NCBI RefSeq assembly: GCF_001434395.1
Contig: NZ_AZFS01000059.1
Location: 52,725-96,530 of the forward strand
Origin: Levilactobacillus hammesii DSM 16381
GTDB taxonomy: Bacteria; Bacillota; Bacilli; Lactobacillales; Lactobacillaceae
DNA: 43,806 nucleotides
Direction of reading: 5' to 3'
This document shows positions 6,505 through 15,378 of this stretch, in pieces (the first letter of the stretch is position 1; every line of letters begins with the position of its first letter). The position numbers were made by a program, and so were the translations under genes. The notes beneath the pieces were generated by a model. That model was not told where the DNA came from. It saw nothing but the letters and a program-made list of their open reading frames with translations, and searched no databases.

Positions 6505-8340
6505 ATGCTTAAGACGACACGAACACTCATAACGGCCGGATTAGCCTTGATTCTCTTTGGGGGAGTTATCAGTCCCAGCGTGGTTCACGCGGACAGCACG
6601 GGCACTTCGGACACAACTACGGTCACGACTAAGACCGCAGACAACAATACAGCCTTCAAAGCAGGTTCTGTAGAATTGCCATATACGCTGGTTAGCAGCA
6701 AAGAAGGTAATGTCAAAATCTACCTTTATCCAAATATGCCAACCGTATTGACCGCTGAACAAATCAACGATCCAGACTACATGGCCAAGCTGGAGGCAGA
6801 TCATCCGGATATAAATCCCGCTTTTTGGGCACAAGTACCTGATGTGCTCACTGCATTTGACACGCTTGATCATGATAAACCATTTATCGACCTCCAACTA
6901 GAAACCGGTGAGATGGGCGACACAACTAAGGAAGAAGCCTTGGACAATGTGGGGAATTCATTCTATTTTCAAGCTTGGATCATTAGTCGCATTGCTCAGG
7001 AACAGACTGGAAAGATCGACTACGCGACCCTCAACGCTGAGTATCTCAAGACCCTTCGACCGAAACTTGAAAAGATGCCAAACTCTGAAGAGATATTGCC
7101 ACAAATGGATGGCGTGTTTGATCACGGCGAAGAATACTACCATTTACAAAGTCCCTACCTATTGAAAGGCTTTGCCGGTAATTCCAACTTGGATAAACAC
7201 TACACCACGGAAGAACTCGGTGAGCTTGATCCTGACGCCACTTATCGCCAGATGGTCGCGCTATACAAGAAGCCACTCTCTTTCTTTATACAAAAACAAG
7301 CCGATGGCACCTACCAATTAAGTGGCCTGCTCCTATCGGGTTTGTTCGCTTACAGCTTCTGGTATGAAGACACACCGGAGTTACCTAACCCAACACCCGA
7401 TCCGACACCGACCACCAGCCAACCCGTCACCGTCCACTACGTCGATGACCAGGGTAAAACACTCAAGCCCGACAAAACCTTAACCGGTAAATTAGGGGAC
7501 AGCTACCGGACAACCCCACTCGACATCGATGGCTACGCGGTCACCAAGACTACCGGTGAAGAATCCGGCACCTTCGGCAGTACCGCTAAGTCCGTGACCT
7601 ATACGTATTCCGCCGTTCTGATTAGTGGTGGTGACGGTGATACGATTGCCCCTGAGGGAACCGTAATTTACGCCACCAAGAAGATTGGTCTCTACAAGAA
7701 GGCCACCTTCACCAACAAGGCGCGCAAACAGTGGTACGCCAAGAAATCTCGGATCAACCGGCCCATGTTCGTGGTGACGGGTTATGCCAAATCTAAGAAC
7801 GGCGTCAAGCGTTACCAGGTCAAGGACGTCAACCACCACAGCAAGACCAACGGCCAGACCGGTTACGTGACTGCCAATGCTAAGTACACCACCCGGGTTT
7901 ATTACGCGACGAAGCACAAGACCATCACGGTCATTAATCCGAAGGGCATCAATGCCTATGGCAAGAAGAACCTGACCAGCAAGAAGGCCCATTACCAGCA
8001 AGGACAGGTTCTGAAGGTTAAGAAGATTGTGAACCAGAACCTGACGACCCGCTTTGTCTTAAGCAACGGCCGCTACATCACTGCCAATAAGCTCCTGGTT
8101 CAGTCCGGCAAGCAGACGAGGCCCAAGCGTGTCCAAGCCAAGGCCGCACTGAATCGCTACAGCAACGTCAACCTGACGAAACGCAACCGACACTACACCA
8201 AGCAAGATCACGCCACCTTTAAGGTAACTGGCTGGAACTACTCCAACGCCAATAACTTTAGTAAGAGTGATACGTTGCGTTACCAAGTGGCCGGTGGCTA
8301 CATTACCGGAAATAAGCAATTGGTCACCCCATTTAAATAA
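6505..8340 (+). CDS. Secreted surface protein with MucBP domain and DUF5776-like C-terminal repeats
   Basis: 611 residues. Residues 1-30 form a Sec signal peptide (basic start, ITAGLALILFGGVISPS, cleavage near VHA-DS). A region of about 250 residues without recognised fold follows, then a Pro/Thr linker (PTPDPTPTTSQP, about 295-305). A MucBP unit spans 307-371, opening with VTVHYVDDQGKTL and ending in the typical VTYTYS. A strongly basic C-terminus (about 385-611) consists of repeated units with IYATKKIGLYKK, KRYQVKDV and YITANKLL-like motifs, resembling the DUF5776/SLAP-type wall-binding modules of lactobacilli. There is no LPXTG anchor, so non-covalent attachment through the basic repeats is likely. 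AAGGGGTGAG precedes ATG 6505. Mucus or host/plant surface adhesion is inferred from MucBP only. Confidence 0.85.
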   Translation: MLKTTRTLITAGLALILFGGVISPSVVHADSTGTSDTTTVTTKTADNNTAFKAGSVELPYTLVSSKEGNVKIYLYPNMPTVLTAEQINDPDYMAKLEADHPDINPAFWAQVPDVLTAFDTLDHDKPFIDLQLETGEMGDTTKEEALDNVGNSFYFQAWIISRIAQEQTGKIDYATLNAEYLKTLRPKLEKMPNSEEILPQMDGVFDHGEEYYHLQSPYLLKGFAGNSNLDKHYTTEELGELDPDATYRQMVALYKKPLSFFIQKQADGTYQLSGLLLSGLFAYSFWYEDTPELPNPTPDPTPTTSQPVTVHYVDDQGKTLKPDKTLTGKLGDSYRTTPLDIDGYAVTKTTGEESGTFGSTAKSVTYTYSAVLISGGDGDTIAPEGTVIYATKKIGLYKKATFTNKARKQWYAKKSRINRPMFVVTGYAKSKNGVKRYQVKDVNHHSKTNGQTGYVTANAKYTTRVYYATKHKTITVINPKGINAYGKKNLTSKKAHYQQGQVLKVKKIVNQNLTTRFVLSNGRYITANKLLVQSGKQTRPKRVQAKAALNRYSNVNLTKRNRHYTKQDHATFKVTGWNYSNANNFSKSDTLRYQVAGGYITGNKQLVTPFK

Positions 8341-8353
8341 ACACTAGTAACCC

Positions 8354-8393
8354 GAAGAACCGCCACCCGAAAGATTGGGTGACGGTTCTTCTT
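8354..8393 (+). terminator. Terminator of the surface protein gene
   Basis: AAGAACCG and CACCC pair with GGGTG and CGGTTCTT, followed by a T-rich tract. Confidence 0.8.
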
Positions 8394-8484
8394 TCGTTGT
8401 TCTCTGATGGTGATGCCTGGTGAAACGCCCCCTAGGCGCAAAATACGCGGGAACAATGACCCACCGTCCCCGTTTAACAGGATC

Positions 8485-8519
8485 AAAAAAGGGCGACCAC
8501 AACCTTTTGTGATCACCCT
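8485..8519 (-). terminator. Terminator of the alpha/beta hydrolase gene
   Basis: On the minus strand GGGTGATCACAA pairs with TTGTGGTCGCCC around AAGG, then T6. Confidence 0.85.
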
Positions 8520-8528
8520 CCAGCCAGT

Positions 8529-9416
8529 CTAAGCCAACTCTCCCGTCAGAATAAACTGCTTAATCTCTTTAAAAGTTCTCTTGGATTCCGGTAATTCTGG
8601 CCACAGAATGTAGTCATGAAGCATGGACTTCATCACGTGAGCCGTAAACGGGGTTCCCGCCGCGGCTTCCAACTTCTGAAGCAAGCGCTGGTCATCGGCC
8701 CGCAACAGCTCGTTGGTGCCGTAATACAACATGATCGGCCCCAGATCGTCGAAATTCCCATAAATGGGACTCACGATTGGGTCGGTAACAGGCCGATCAC
8801 CCGCATATTTGAACCCAATCTTCTTTAACGTCGCTAAGGTCAGAAACGGATCGTGTTTGGCCGCGACATTCAGATCGGGATTCATCATGCTAAGGTCGGT
8901 CCACGGTGAAATCAACACCGTCCCCGCTGGTAAGGGCTCCTGATGCTCCTGCAGCTGTTGGAGCACCGTCAAGGCCAGCCCGCCGCCAGCGGAATCGCCC
9001 ATCAAGAAGAACTGATCATCCGGATACTGCGCCCGCAGGTAATCGTAGGCATTCATCGCAAACGACACGGTCTGATCCACCGTTGCTTCGGGAACCAGGG
9101 GGTAATCGACATAGGATACCCGCAGATTAGCCTGTTGGATCAAGGCCACCATTAACTTACGATGGCCCGTGGTCCCCTGCATGGTGTACGCGCCGCCATG
9201 CAGTAAGATCACGTGTTGGGGCAATGGTGCGCCGGACCCCGCCGTCAGAATCCGTCCGCCGAAGACTTCCCGTTCCTTGGTCACGATGGCCTGGGGGAAT
9301 TTCTGGGGCACGACGGCTTGGTTCTGCCGACTAGGCTGTAAAAATGCTTGCTGCATCTGCTGTTTGAGCTGACTATGCTGGGTCTTGAAGAGTAACCATT
9401 TCCCACGCAAACTCAC
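8529..9416 (-). CDS. Alpha/beta hydrolase, hormone-sensitive-lipase family (esterase)
   Basis: About 295 residues, cytoplasmic. Family IV esterase landmarks are present: LLHGGAYTMQG, the HGG oxyanion motif; GDSAGGGLAL, the nucleophile elbow; an acidic residue in the segment YYGTNELLRADDQ; and a catalytic His in MLHDYIL near the end. It is expected to hydrolyse short-chain acyl esters; the natural substrate is unknown. Two GTG starts compete: 9425 (GAAGG far upstream) and 9416 (AGGGTGA at 5 nt). I prefer 9416. It is divergent from the tyrosine phosphatase gene and has its own terminator. Confidence 0.85.
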   Translation of the reverse strand: MSLRGKWLLFKTQHSQLKQQMQQAFLQPSRQNQAVVPQKFPQAIVTKEREVFGGRILTAGSGAPLPQHVILLHGGAYTMQGTTGHRKLMVALIQQANLRVSYVDYPLVPEATVDQTVSFAMNAYDYLRAQYPDDQFFLMGDSAGGGLALTVLQQLQEHQEPLPAGTVLISPWTDLSMMNPDLNVAAKHDPFLTLATLKKIGFKYAGDRPVTDPIVSPIYGNFDDLGPIMLYYGTNELLRADDQRLLQKLEAAAGTPFTAHVMKSMLHDYILWPELPESKRTFKEIKQFILTGELA

Positions 9417-9593
9417 GACTATCACCCTATCTTTTTGCCTTCACCATTCTCTTAACGCTCATGCTTTTTACTCTTATGCCAGTATACAGCGTTTAGCGGC
9501 AAAACGCCCCCCTCAGAATCAATTACTAGGTAATTTCTCGAAAAACCGTTAGAATAGAACGCGTAGCAACTGACACGAAAGGGTGGAAAATTA

Positions 9594-10388
9594 ATGACAA
9601 ACAACCGAATTTTATCCGTGACTGGAGGCCTCAACTTCAGAGAATTAGGGGGCTACCCCACGATCGACGGGCACACAGTTAAATGGCATAAATTGATTCG
9701 GACTGCTGGACTGGCTAACCTCACCCCCGCAGATCAACAGCACCTTACTGACTACGGTGTCGTGGCCGATGTGGATTTCCGTTCTAAGGACGAACAGATC
9801 CAGTCGCCTGACAAGGTACCAGCCGGCGTAAAATATCACTTCTTACCGGTCTTCCCAGCCGACGACGAGACGGACGCCTCCGCCACGCAAGACCAGCTGG
9901 AACAACGCTTCTCTAAGGACGACCAATCCGGCCACAATCACATGCTGGACGTTTACCGGCAAATGATGACGTTGCGGTCCGCTCAAGTGGCCTACCACGA
10001 CTTCTTTGAAACGCTACTGGCCAACGACCAACCATCACAGTCCGTGCTATTTCACTGTACCGCCGGCAAGGATCGTACCGGGATGGGGGCGTACTTTGCC
10101 CTGAGCGCCTTAGGCGTTGATCCACAAGTCATTCGCCAAGACTACCTGATGACCAATGACGTGATTGCCTCACGGGTGGCCGAACAGAGCGCGGAAGCCA
10201 AGCAACGCGGGATGAGCGACACCTTTATCACGAACATGCGGGCCCTCTACACGGTCAGTCCCGATTACTTCGATGCCGCCACCAAGATTGTGAATACCCA
10301 GTACGGCGGGGCAAAGGACTACTTGCACGATGTCCTCGGCCTCTCAGCCCGCGACCTCACCGACCTAAAGCGTCTTTACTTGGACTAA
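9594..10388 (+). CDS. Protein-tyrosine/serine phosphatase (IphP/LipA-like)
   Basis: 264 residues. The N-terminal LNFRELGGYPTIDG motif is diagnostic for this bacterial dual-specificity family. The P-loop HCTAGKDRTGMG carries the Cys nucleophile and Arg of C-X5-R. The general acid is probably an Asp in the loop before the P-loop. It dephosphorylates phosphotyrosine/serine or possibly phosphoinositides; no kinase gene or exopolysaccharide locus lies nearby to fix the partner. AAGGGTGG precedes ATG 9594. It is monocistronic as far as seen, and repeat copy C lies immediately downstream. Confidence 0.9.
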   Translation: MTNNRILSVTGGLNFRELGGYPTIDGHTVKWHKLIRTAGLANLTPADQQHLTDYGVVADVDFRSKDEQIQSPDKVPAGVKYHFLPVFPADDETDASATQDQLEQRFSKDDQSGHNHMLDVYRQMMTLRSAQVAYHDFFETLLANDQPSQSVLFHCTAGKDRTGMGAYFALSALGVDPQVIRQDYLMTNDVIASRVAEQSAEAKQRGMSDTFITNMRALYTVSPDYFDAATKIVNTQYGGAKDYLHDVLGLSARDLTDLKRLYLD

Positions 10389-10414
10389 CCCTTTTTGGTT
10401 GGTCATAGGCCATT

Positions 10415-10932
10415 CGCCTGCGGCTGCCAGGAATTCCGCCTGCTGATTGTCCATGCATCCGCCTTACCGGTCGCCAGATATGGACTGGAACGGTGCGGGC
10501 ACAACTTGAAGCCTCGAAAACCACGAGTCTACAAGCTTGGCCTTCCGCTAAGCCAGCGGAAAAGCACCGCCGACTAAGCAGAACGACGCGCCTGAGCCCA
10601 TATCTGGCGACCTCACGGCTACATGAACGTGTAGATTTGGAATAGTGTTGTGTAGCCATAGCCGAAGGCAGACAGGAATGGAGCCAGCCGTAACCGTGAT
10701 GTTAGCTGACGTTTTGGGTCAGGTTACATCACTAGACGAGCTTGAAGACGCGTCGCACTTTACGTGGCTTCAAGTCGAGGTGAAAGACCGCTCTGTGGCT
10801 TTCACCGGTCGTCACAGCAGGCGGAATTCCTGTCTGCCGAGGCGACGGCGGCCAGCCTTCTCCAAATGTAGAATTTAAGATAATTAATTGACGTTGGACG
10901 CCACATCTGCCAGACTAATCGCTTAATGGTTA
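10415..10932. repeat. Intergenic modular repeat, copy C
   Basis: A complete copy. On the plus strand it opens with half of a type-2 arm (10431-10454). A type-1 cassette follows, with a perfect 15-bp outer stem: GGTCGCCAGATATGG at 10469-10483, complement at 10598-10612. Then comes a type-2 cassette with a perfect 13-bp outer stem: GGCAGACAGGAAT at 10667-10679, complement at 10826-10838. The inner type-1 hairpin is TTCCGCT/AGCGGAA where copies A and F use CAGTAAG/CTTACTG, so sequence changed while pairing was kept. The right boundary near 10909-10932 contains CAGACTAAT and TTAATGG, like the ends of copy D. Confidence 0.85.
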
Positions 10933-10968
10933 GCCTGGCTTTTAACCCCATTGAAAGGACTTGATTGA

Positions 10969-11910
10969 TTGAAAAAGAAAACGTTGACCTGGACACTGCC
11001 CCTGATAGGCATCGCGACGACCTCGCTGGTTGCCAGCGAACGGCTCTTTAACTTCGCTTTTAAGCGGGTCAATTACGTCCCGGAAACCTCCGCAGATAAA
11101 CAAAAATATGCGGATGCTTACTACGCCTACGTTAACTGGTATCAAGCCGTCGACAAGGAAAAGTGGTACCTCCACGAGCATGATCCCAACAACCGGATGG
11201 TGGCGGAGTACATCCCCGCCGAGACCCCTAGCGATCGCACCGTCATTATTTCTCATGGCTATAAGGGCAATGGCGAAACGATGGCGAACTTTGCGCAAAT
11301 GTACCACCGACTGGGGTTTAACGTCCTGTTGCCCGACGATCGCGGGCACGGCGAGAGTGCCGGTAAATACATTAGCTTTGGCTGGCTAGACCGGCTGGAC
11401 TACTTGCAATGGATTCAACAGGTCATCGACCGGTCCGACCGCGACGTAAAGATCTTAATGTTCGGCGTCAGCATGGGCGGCGCCACGATGGAAATGCTGT
11501 CGGGTGAAACGTTGCCACCACAGGTCAAGGCTATCATCGCCGACTGTGGCTACTCCAGCATTGAAGCCGAGCTGACCTACCTCTTGAAACGCCAATTTCA
11601 TTTGCCAAAATATCCGATTGAACCCCTCGTCAGTACGATTTCTAAGCGCCGCCTCGGCTACTACCTTGGCGACGTCACCGCTACCGACCAGCTCAAAAAG
11701 AACAAGCGGCCGATTCTCTTCATTCACGGCGAAAAGGACGTTTACGTACCCGTGGGGATGGCTTACGAGAATTACGCGGCGACCCATGCGGCGAAGCAGT
11801 TGTGGATTGTGAAGAACGCCTCCCACGCGGAGAGTTTTTGGATCAATCCGGCGCGTTACCAGGCACACGTGGAAGAATTTCTGCAAACGTACTTTGACGA
11901 GAAAGACTAA
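10969..11910 (+). CDS. Membrane-anchored alpha/beta hydrolase (cell-surface hydrolase)
   Basis: 313 residues. The N-terminus (basic KKKT, then a hydrophobic stretch to about residue 22) is an uncleaved anchor or signal. The hydrolase fold follows: ISHGYKGNGETM, DDRGHGESAG and the nucleophile motif GVSMGGAT, with the acidic residue in FIHGEKDVYVP and His in NASHAESFW. It resembles the YqkD-type S9/DUF-hydrolases common in lactobacilli, active on esters or amides at the membrane; the substrate is unknown. The start is TTG 10969, with GAAAGGA 8 nt upstream. The gene follows repeat copy C directly, so any promoter lies within or next to the repeat. Codon use resembles that of neighbouring genes. 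Confidence 0.85.
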   Translation: MKKKTLTWTLPLIGIATTSLVASERLFNFAFKRVNYVPETSADKQKYADAYYAYVNWYQAVDKEKWYLHEHDPNNRMVAEYIPAETPSDRTVIISHGYKGNGETMANFAQMYHRLGFNVLLPDDRGHGESAGKYISFGWLDRLDYLQWIQQVIDRSDRDVKILMFGVSMGGATMEMLSGETLPPQVKAIIADCGYSSIEAELTYLLKRQFHLPKYPIEPLVSTISKRRLGYYLGDVTATDQLKKNKRPILFIHGEKDVYVPVGMAYENYAATHAAKQLWIVKNASHAESFWINPARYQAHVEEFLQTYFDEKD

Positions 11911-12004
11911 AAAATCTTCACACGTTTAGACTTCCTTTAATAAATGATCAAAAAGTCGTCACAGGTTTCGCCCGATTCTATTCACAAACTCCGGGTATAG
12001 TAAT

Positions 12005-12212
12005 AATCATAGTAATTAGCCAATAACTGTTACTACTCAATTCTATATCCAATCCCTTTTTCAATTCTCTCCCCCTAAGAGAATTGATCCCTGGTTAGGT
12101 TCCCTCAAGCCTAACCAACTCCTCTAAACTGAGTGTCACTCCCCCTAAGTGACCTCACTCCTCAAAAAAGATCCGCACTGCTCTCTCCCCGAGACGGTGC
12201 GGATCTTTTTGT
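12005..12212 (+). ncRNA. Candidate trans-acting small RNA with C-rich hairpin loops
   Basis: Not a known family to me. Four hairpins follow one another. H1 has a perfect 10-bp stem (12061-12070 with 12078-12087) and loop CCCCCTA. H2 (12092-12117) has a 9- to 10-bp stem and loop CCCTCA. H3 (12135-12153, extended by GAGT/ACTC) again has loop CCCCCTA. H4 is a terminator with a perfect 14-bp stem (12165-12178 with 12197-12210), an inner TCTC/GAGA with loop TCCCC, and a terminal T run. Linkers repeat ACTCCTC (12118 and 12157). C-rich loops and CUCCUC linkers are the hallmark of Firmicute sRNAs that mask Shine-Dalgarno sequences. The 5' end is uncertain: TATAGT at 11996-12001 is a possible -10 without a good -35. 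No ORF is supported. Confidence 0.65.
12165..12210. terminator. Bidirectional terminator (sRNA / antitoxin-purB unit)
   Basis: A perfect 14-bp stem is flanked by A5 on the left and T5 on the right. It can therefore end the plus-strand RNA and the minus-strand purB unit whose last stop is at 12244. Confidence 0.9.
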
Positions 12213-12243
12213 ATACTGATCATATCTGGCCGAAACGCGCTAA

Positions 12244-12471
12244 TTATAACCGGCCCCACGCGTGGTACAGGGCCGCGCGATGATGCTGTTCCGTTTCTGC
12301 TTGATCTCCCAGCTGTTTCTGAATAGCTGCCCAACTGGCCGCGCTGAGGAGGACGGCTTCTGGTTGGTTGCCCGTTGCCGATTCAATTTTAACCGGATTA
12401 CCGGTGTTGGCTGCTTGCATTAACGTCAAAAAGTTTTGCTGTGCGTCAGTCAGTGAATAGGTCGTCTTCAT
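12244..12471 (-). CDS. Phd/YefM-like antitoxin-fold protein (orphan)
   Basis: 75 residues. The pattern SLTDAQQNFLTLMQAANTG, then PVKIES, then AVLLSAASWAAIQ follows the Phd/YefM antitoxin N-terminal DNA-binding fold. The short C-terminal tail would be the toxin-binding part, but no RelE, YoeB or Doc-type toxin gene is adjacent. AGGAGG precedes ATG 12471. It starts 26 nt after the purB stop with no terminator between, so it is probably co-transcribed with purB. It may be an orphan antitoxin or a repurposed regulator. Confidence 0.75.
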   Translation of the reverse strand: MKTTYSLTDAQQNFLTLMQAANTGNPVKIESATGNQPEAVLLSAASWAAIQKQLGDQAETEQHHRAALYHAWGRL

Positions 12472-12497
12472 GAGCCATTCCTCCTATAAGTCGCGTG

Positions 12498-13793
12498 CTA
12501 GTCTAAGCCTAACCGGTGGAAAATGTAACCCACCCGTCGCAAGTGATAGTGATAATCGAACGCATCTTCAATCTGGTCTGGCGTTAAGCGCACCGTAATC
12601 TCGGCACTGGCTTCCACCAATGGTCGGAACTGAATCTGCTGATCCCAGGCTTGCGCCGTTAGGGGTTGAACCAGATCATAGGCGTCTTCTCGGCTGAGTC
12701 CCGCCTCGATCAGTTTCAACAGCAGGCGTTGACTGTAAATCAGGCCATACGTCCGGCCCATGTTGGTCTTCATGGTTTCTGGGAAGACATCCAAATTGGT
12801 CAAAATACGATTGATCCGGTGCAACATGTAGTCCAATAACGTCGTGCTTTCTGGGAGGATCATGCGTTCAGCCGATGAATGGGAAATGTCGCGTTCGTGC
12901 CACAAGCTGACATCCTCATAGGCCGTCACCATGGTTCCCCGTAGTACCCGCGCCAATCCCGTAACGTTTTCCGAACCGATCGGATTGCGTTTGTGCGGCA
13001 TTGCGGATGAGCCCTTTTGACCGGGATTAAAATGTTCTTCAACCTCATGAATCTCCGAGCGCTGAAGGCCCCGGATCTCGGTCGCGATGTTTTCAACGCT
13101 GGTCCCAATCAGGGCCAACGTGGCGATGTAGTCCGCATGAAGATCCCGCGGCAGGACTTGCGTGGCAATCGGCTGCGGCTTGAGGCCCAGTTGCTCACAG
13201 ACAAAGGCTTCAACCTCTGGTGGCACATTGGCAAACGTCCCCACCGCCCCACTGATCTTGCCAGTCTCGACTTCGGCCGCGGCCCGGTCAAAGCGAACCA
13301 AGTTACGTTGCATTTCTTCATAGAAACGGGCCATCTTCAAGCCGAAGGTAGTGGGTTCCGCTTGAACCCCATGCGTCCGCCCAATCATGACCGTCTCCTT
13401 GTAGCGAAGCGCCATCTTCTTCAGGGTCGCAATGAGCGCGACTAGACTCTCGCGAATCACAACGTTGGCCTGCTTCAATCGGTAGCCCTGTGCCGTGTCC
13501 ACGACATCCGTGCTGGTCACCCCAAAGTGAATCCACTTTCGTTCGGCACCCAATGATTCCGAAACATTGCGCGTAAAGGCCACCATGTCATGGTGCGTGA
13601 CGGCTTCAATCTCGGCGATCCGGTCCACATCAAAGGTAGCGTTGGCCCGGATTTTCTGGGCATCTGCGACGGGAACCTCACCTAACTGCGCCCACGCTTC
13701 ATCGATGGCAATTTCAACGGCTAGCCAAGACTTGTATTGGTTCTCTAAGGACCAGATTTGCCCCATCTCTGGTCGGGTATAACGTTCTAACAT
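12498..13793 (-). CDS. purB: Adenylosuccinate lyase
   Basis: 431 residues. Cleaves adenylosuccinate to AMP plus fumarate, and SAICAR to AICAR plus fumarate, in purine synthesis; cytoplasmic homotetramer. The superfamily signature loop SSAMPHKRNPIGSENV is intact, as are the THHDMVAF segment (catalytic His region) and FGVTSTDVVDTA. It begins MLERYTRPEMGQIWS, as other Firmicute PurB do, with a GGAGGAAACGC ribosome binding site. It is divergent from purA, with PurR-type boxes in the shared region. The length and start are conventional. Confidence 0.97.
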   Translation of the reverse strand: MLERYTRPEMGQIWSLENQYKSWLAVEIAIDEAWAQLGEVPVADAQKIRANATFDVDRIAEIEAVTHHDMVAFTRNVSESLGAERKWIHFGVTSTDVVDTAQGYRLKQANVVIRESLVALIATLKKMALRYKETVMIGRTHGVQAEPTTFGLKMARFYEEMQRNLVRFDRAAAEVETGKISGAVGTFANVPPEVEAFVCEQLGLKPQPIATQVLPRDLHADYIATLALIGTSVENIATEIRGLQRSEIHEVEEHFNPGQKGSSAMPHKRNPIGSENVTGLARVLRGTMVTAYEDVSLWHERDISHSSAERMILPESTTLLDYMLHRINRILTNLDVFPETMKTNMGRTYGLIYSQRLLLKLIEAGLSREDAYDLVQPLTAQAWDQQIQFRPLVEASAEITVRLTPDQIEDAFDYHYHLRRVGYIFHRLGLD

Positions 13794-13823
13794 GCGTTTC
13801 CTCCTATAAATACGGACTAAAAC

Positions 13824-14036
13824 CCGAACATTATTTTAATAATATCAGTTGTTGCTCCGTTAGTAATCATACCACAGATAATCCCACTTTAGCCAGTATT
13901 TTCCATTGTTTGCGCCCCATAATTACTTTTATATTGAAATAAATAGAACTTTATTAGCTATTTATATAAAAATAGTTCGCTTTTCGGTTGCTTTTTAATT
14001 CCGAACTTGGTACACTTATTCTTGCTGGGTGTTCGG
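13824..14036. promoter_or_regulatory. purB/purA divergent control region with PurBox-like sites
   Basis: CCGAACATT at 13824-13832 lies on the purB side. CCGAAC at 14001-14006 and its inverse GTTCGG at 14031-14036 lie near purA. AGTTCG at 13974-13979 is a weaker match. These resemble the CCGAAC core of PurR boxes in Bacillus and Lactococcus. The purA-side pair is an inverted repeat around the predicted purA start site. Confidence 0.6.
13988..14016 (+). promoter_or_regulatory. purA promoter
   Basis: TTGCTT (13988-13993), 17 bp, then TACACT (14011-14016) preceded by TGG (extended -10). A PurBox core sits in the spacer and another just downstream, so PurR would likely block transcription. Confidence 0.6.
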
Positions 14037-14066
14037 CCTGGTAAAATAAAGTAATGAGGTGTTGTT

Positions 14067-15353
14067 ATGTCATCAACAGTAGTAGTTGGTAGTCAATGGG
14101 GCGATGAAGGTAAAGGAAAGATCACGGATTTTCTAAGTGAGAAGGCTGATGTCATTGCCCGCTACCAAGGTGGTGACAACGCCGGTCATACCATCGTTTT
14201 CAATGGTCAAACGTTTAAACTCCGGCTGATTCCCTCTGGGATCTTCTACGCCGATAAAACCAGTGTGATTGGTAATGGGGTTGTCCTGAACCCCCAATCA
14301 TTGATTGAAGAACTCACTTACCTCCACGAAAACGGCGTGGCGACGGACAATCTTCGGATTTCTGACCGGGCCCACGTGATCCTGCCTTACCACATCCTGT
14401 TGGATCAAGCGCAGGAAAAGATGAAGGAAAACAAGATTGGGACCACCAATAAAGGGATCGGCCCCGCCTACATGGACAAAGCCGAACGAATCGGAATTCG
14501 GGTCGCTGATTTACTCGACCACGATATCTTCGCCGACAAGCTACGGCAAAACTTAATCGAAAAGAATAACGTCTTAACGAAACTCTATAATGAAGAACCT
14601 TTAGACTTTAACGAAATTTTTGAAAAATACTACGCCTTGGGTCAACAACTCAAGGATCACGTCACGGATACGTCCGTTGTCATCAACGATGCACTGGATG
14701 CCGGTAAGAATGTCCTCTTTGAAGGCGCCCAAGGGGTCATGCTCGACATCGACCACGGGACTTACCCATTCGTCACGTCCTCGAACCCGGTTGCTGGTGG
14801 TGTAACCATCGGTGCTGGGGTCGGCCCAACCAAGATCGACCACGTTGTCGGTGTCTGCAAAGCCTACACGTCTCGGGTCGGCGATGGTCCATTTCCAACC
14901 GAATTATTCGATGAGATTGGCGATACTATCCGCGAAACCGGCCATGAATACGGAACGGTAACCAAGCGGCCACGGCGGATCGGCTGGTTTGACAGTGTGG
15001 TCTTGCGTCACGCCAAGCGTGTCTCTGGCTTAACTACTCTGTCCCTGAACTGTCTGGATGTCTTGACTGGCTTGAAGACCGTTAAGATCTGCAAGGCTTA
15101 CGAACTCAACGGCGAGACGATTTACCACTATCCAGCTAGTCTGGTTGACCTAGACGCTTGCCAACCCATCTACGACGAATTACCCGGTTGGACGGAAGAC
15201 ATTACCCACTGCCAATCCGTTGAAGAACTACCCGTTAACGCGCAAAACTACGTCAAGCGGTTAGCCGAACTGGTCGGTGTAGATCTTGCCACCCTTTCCG
15301 TTGGCCCCGACCGTGAACAGACGAACATTTTAAAAGACGTCTGGAATGCCTAA
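14067..15353 (+). CDS. purA: Adenylosuccinate synthetase
   Basis: 428 residues. GTP-dependent condensation of IMP with aspartate to adenylosuccinate, the first committed step to AMP. The N-terminal [14 protein letters not shown] is the phosphate-binding and catalytic Asp loop. GDNAGHT carries the catalytic His, and the IMP-binding loop [32 protein letters not shown] and TKRPRRIGW are all intact. The ribosome binding site TGAGGTG precedes ATG 14067. GMP reductase follows after 25 nt, so the two probably form an operon that directs purines to AMP. Confidence 0.98.
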   Translation: MSSTVVVGSQWGDEGKGKITDFLSEKADVIARYQGGDNAGHTIVFNGQTFKLRLIPSGIFYADKTSVIGNGVVLNPQSLIEELTYLHENGVATDNLRISDRAHVILPYHILLDQAQEKMKENKIGTTNKGIGPAYMDKAERIGIRVADLLDHDIFADKLRQNLIEKNNVLTKLYNEEPLDFNEIFEKYYALGQQLKDHVTDTSVVINDALDAGKNVLFEGAQGVMLDIDHGTYPFVTSSNPVAGGVTIGAGVGPTKIDHVVGVCKAYTSRVGDGPFPTELFDEIGDTIRETGHEYGTVTKRPRRIGWFDSVVLRHAKRVSGLTTLSLNCLDVLTGLKTVKICKAYELNGETIYHYPASLVDLDACQPIYDELPGWTEDITHCQSVEELPVNAQNYVKRLAELVGVDLATLSVGPDREQTNILKDVWNA

Positions 15354-15378
15354 ATCCCACGACTAAGGAGTGACCTCT

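Noticed and set aside
7492-8001. 169-codon open frame antisense to the MucBP surface protein gene
   Set aside because: It is a shadow of the strongly biased C-terminal repeat region, with no ribosome binding site and no recognisable motif.
15370-15378. GTG start for guaC at 15370
   Set aside because: It overlaps the ribosome binding site AAGGAGTG; ATG 15379 matches the usual N-terminus [10 protein letters not shown].
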